Shown: one piece after another, positions 15,149 through 16,654 of the stretch | Position numbering within the stretch: the stretch's first letter is position 1 | Layout: every line of letters starts with the position of its first letter | Assembly (NCBI GenBank): GCA_949284665.1 | Contig: CASDWR010000250.1 | Span: 1-16,654 of the forward strand | From: an uncultured Rikenellaceae bacterium | Lineage (GTDB): Bacteria > Bacteroidota > Bacteroidia > Bacteroidales > Rikenellaceae | Direction of reading: 5' to 3' | DNA: 16,654 nucleotides | The notes under the pieces: model-generated | The model's input: only the letters and a program-made list of their open reading frames with translations | What the model was told of the DNA's origin: nothing | Databases searched by the model: none | Position numbers and translations under genes: made by a program

Positions 15149-16654
15149 TTGAATAAACACGCCTTAAAATACACGCTCATTCTCTTCGCCGTGTTTGCGG
15201 TTTTCTGTTCGATGTTCGCAACGAACCGGCCGTCCGGGACGGATCGTCCCGTTCCATCGTTCGCCGAAGATCAGGTTGCCGATTCGTCGGCCGATACTTC
15301 CGTACGCAACCCCAAAACCGACCGCCGGGGAAAAAGCACAGAAACCCGAAATGCTAAAAAAAATACGGAACGACTCACAAAAGAGAAAAAAAGAAACGAA
15401 CGACAGGCTGTTTCCCCCGCCAAATCCACAGCGGTTATCGATTCCCTGCTCACTACAGATGAATCTTCCCGAGAGAAAACACTTCCGGCCGACTCCTCCC
15501 GTCGGGATTCCTCCGGACTCCCCCTCCCGGCCGCAACCCCCGACTCCATTGCCAGAGACTCCTCCGCTGCCGACTCCTTGCGCAAACCAAGCAGTTTCCT
15601 CGACGATATCATCAGCGGAAGCAATACCGATTCACTGGTTTACAAAGTCAAGGAAAAAACAGTCTACATCTATCGGGAGGGCGATATCAACTACCAGACA
15701 ATGAACATGAAAGCCGATTTCATGCGCATCGAAATGGATACAAAACAACTCTACGCATATGGCATCACCGATTCGCTCGGAAACAAGTCAAGACCCGAAT
15801 TCACCGATGACGGCAAGCCATATACGATGGATACCATCAGTTACAACATCGATACGAAAAAAGCAAAGATTAAGGGCATAGCCACACAGGAAGGCGAGGG
15901 ATTTCTGATCGGAAACGATGTGAAACGACTGCCGGACAACACGATCAACATCCGTTCCGGCAAATACACCACATGCGACCAAACCGACCACCCTCACTTC
16001 TACCTGAGCATGCAAAAAGCCAAGGTGATCCCCGGGAAAAAGGTCGTTACGGGACCGGCATACCTGATCATGGAAGATGTGCCGATCTATTTTCTCGGTA
16101 TCCCCGAGGGCTTTTTCCCAATGACCAGCGGCCGTTCTTCAGGCTTCATCGTACCTTCATACGGAGAAGAATACGTAAAGGGATTTTTCCTGCGTGACGG
16201 AGGGTATTATTTTGCATTCAACGATTACATGGACATGACGTTGCTCGGCGGAATCTATACCCTCGGATCATGGGAAGCCTCCGTCAGTTCCCGCTACCTC
16301 AAACGTTACAAGTACCAGGGAAACCTGAGTGCCCGATATTCAAAAGACATCATTGGCGAAAAGGGCTCCGAGGACTACATGAATACGGGAAGTTTCCAAA
16401 TTACATGGACCCATACGCAAGATCCGAAATTCCGTCCCAACTCCACTTTCTCGGCCAGCGTAAACCTCTCTTCGAGCGGTTATGCCAAGTACGGGTCCAC
16501 AACCATGCAGGACTACCTGAATACCCAGACCAACTCGTCGATCTCCTATTCCAAAACATGGGTCGGTACCCCGTTCTCCCTCTCGACGAACCTGCAACAT
16601 TCACAAAACTCCAGCGATACGACCGTATCGCTCAGCCTGCCCAACGTGGTCATC
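15149..16654 (+). CDS. lptD: LptD-like outer-membrane LPS assembly protein (3' end outside window)
   Basis: A frame with no stop runs from a TTG at 15149 to the window edge (502 codons). LptD is the outer-membrane barrel that inserts LPS into the outer leaflet. Residues 6-24 are a signal sequence (LKYTLILFAVFAVFCSMFA). Residues 30-150 are polar and low-complexity with repeated DSS and a Lys/Arg-rich block (68-83). Residues 160-300 are an OstA/LptA-like beta-jellyroll (VYKVKEKTVYIYREGDINYQ, AKIKGIATQEGEGFLIGNDV, SGKYTTCDQTDHPHFYLSMQ). From about 303 the LptD barrel begins: PAYLIMEDVPIYFLGIPEGF, then FPMTSGRSSGFIVPSYGEEY, followed by alternating amphipathic strands. The start is TTG because an in-frame ATG at 15131 meets TGA after three codons, and the next in-frame ATG (15212) would cut the signal. 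Gene divergent from the amidase. Confidence 0.85.
   Translation, partial: MNKHALKYTLILFAVFAVFCSMFATNRPSGTDRPVPSFAEDQVADSSADTSVRNPKTDRRGKSTETRNAKKNTERLTKEKKRNERQAVSPAKSTAVIDSLLTTDESSREKTLPADSSRRDSSGLPLPAATPDSIARDSSAADSLRKPSSFLDDIISGSNTDSLVYKVKEKTVYIYREGDINYQTMNMKADFMRIEMDTKQLYAYGITDSLGNKSRPEFTDDGKPYTMDTISYNIDTKKAKIKGIATQEGEGFLIGNDVKRLPDNTINIRSGKYTTCDQTDHPHFYLSMQKAKVIPGKKVVTGPAYLIMEDVPIYFLGIPEGFFPMTSGRSSGFIVPSYGEEYVKGFFLRDGGYYFAFNDYMDMTLLGGIYTLGSWEASVSSRYLKRYKYQGNLSARYSKDIIGEKGSEDYMNTGSFQITWTHTQDPKFRPNSTFSASVNLSSSGYAKYGSTTMQDYLNTQTNSSISYSKTWVGTPFSLSTNLQHSQNSSDTTVSLSLPNVVI

Noticed and set aside
14401-15156. Plus-strand open frame opposite the amidase
   Set aside because: It is a shadow of the amidase gene with His/Arg/Ile-rich composition and no domain.
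15195-15704. Plus-strand open frame at the start of lptD in another frame
   Set aside because: Its Pro/Arg/Thr-rich translation is a frame-shifted reading of the low-complexity LptD N-terminus. The correct frame begins at TTG 15149 and stays open to the window end.

Overview
The window looks like an ordinary chromosomal segment of a Bacteroidota bacterium. The reasons are repeated TAnnTTTG (-7) promoter boxes in front of most transcription units, Bacteroidota-style proteins (a DUF4254 protein next to a GT9 glycosyltransferase, an amidase followed by a single MCE protein, a divergent LptD with a long polar N-terminus), and mostly weak Shine-Dalgarno sites. The moderately GC-rich codon use would fit an Alistipes/Rikenellaceae-like gut organism better than an AT-rich Bacteroides, but the genus is only an inference. 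I see no prophage, insertion sequence, CRISPR array, tRNA or rRNA.

Layout. 1-563 is the 3' end of an aspartate kinase gene (+). It converges, over a hairpin terminator at 739-769, on a two-gene minus-strand operon: a secreted LysM glucosaminidase (1523-2515) followed by a conserved protein of unknown function (812-1504). A strong promoter at 2606-2636 starts a plus-strand pair, DUF4254 (2667-3266) and a GT9 heptosyltransferase-like enzyme (3467-4582). AroB (4803-5831, -) and TypA/BipA (5917-7716, +) diverge from a short shared promoter region. After a terminator at 7750-7786 come a short-type transaldolase (7947-8603, +) and a putative TIM-barrel lipoprotein (8706-9827, +). A 327-nt gap with no recognisable gene follows.

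The last third is an envelope cluster. On the minus strand run an N-acetylmuramoyl-L-alanine amidase (13867-15018), an MCE/MlaD-family protein (12906-13844), possibly a small cysteine-rich ORF (12641-12889), and MutS2 (10155-12644). Diverging from the amidase is the start of an LptD-like gene (15149 to the window end), which begins with TTG and is cut by the window edge.

How they fit together. LptD (LPS insertion), MCE (lipid transport), the GT9 enzyme (glycan assembly) and two peptidoglycan hydrolases all concern the cell envelope. AroB, LysC and transaldolase belong to amino-acid and central carbon metabolism. TypA and MutS2 act on ribosomes and/or nucleic acids. Nothing here is clearly a new biological system. 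The items most worth a second look are the TIM-barrel lipoprotein, the small ORF between mce and mutS2, the face-to-face promoters between the amidase and lptD, and the DUF4254-GT9 pair.
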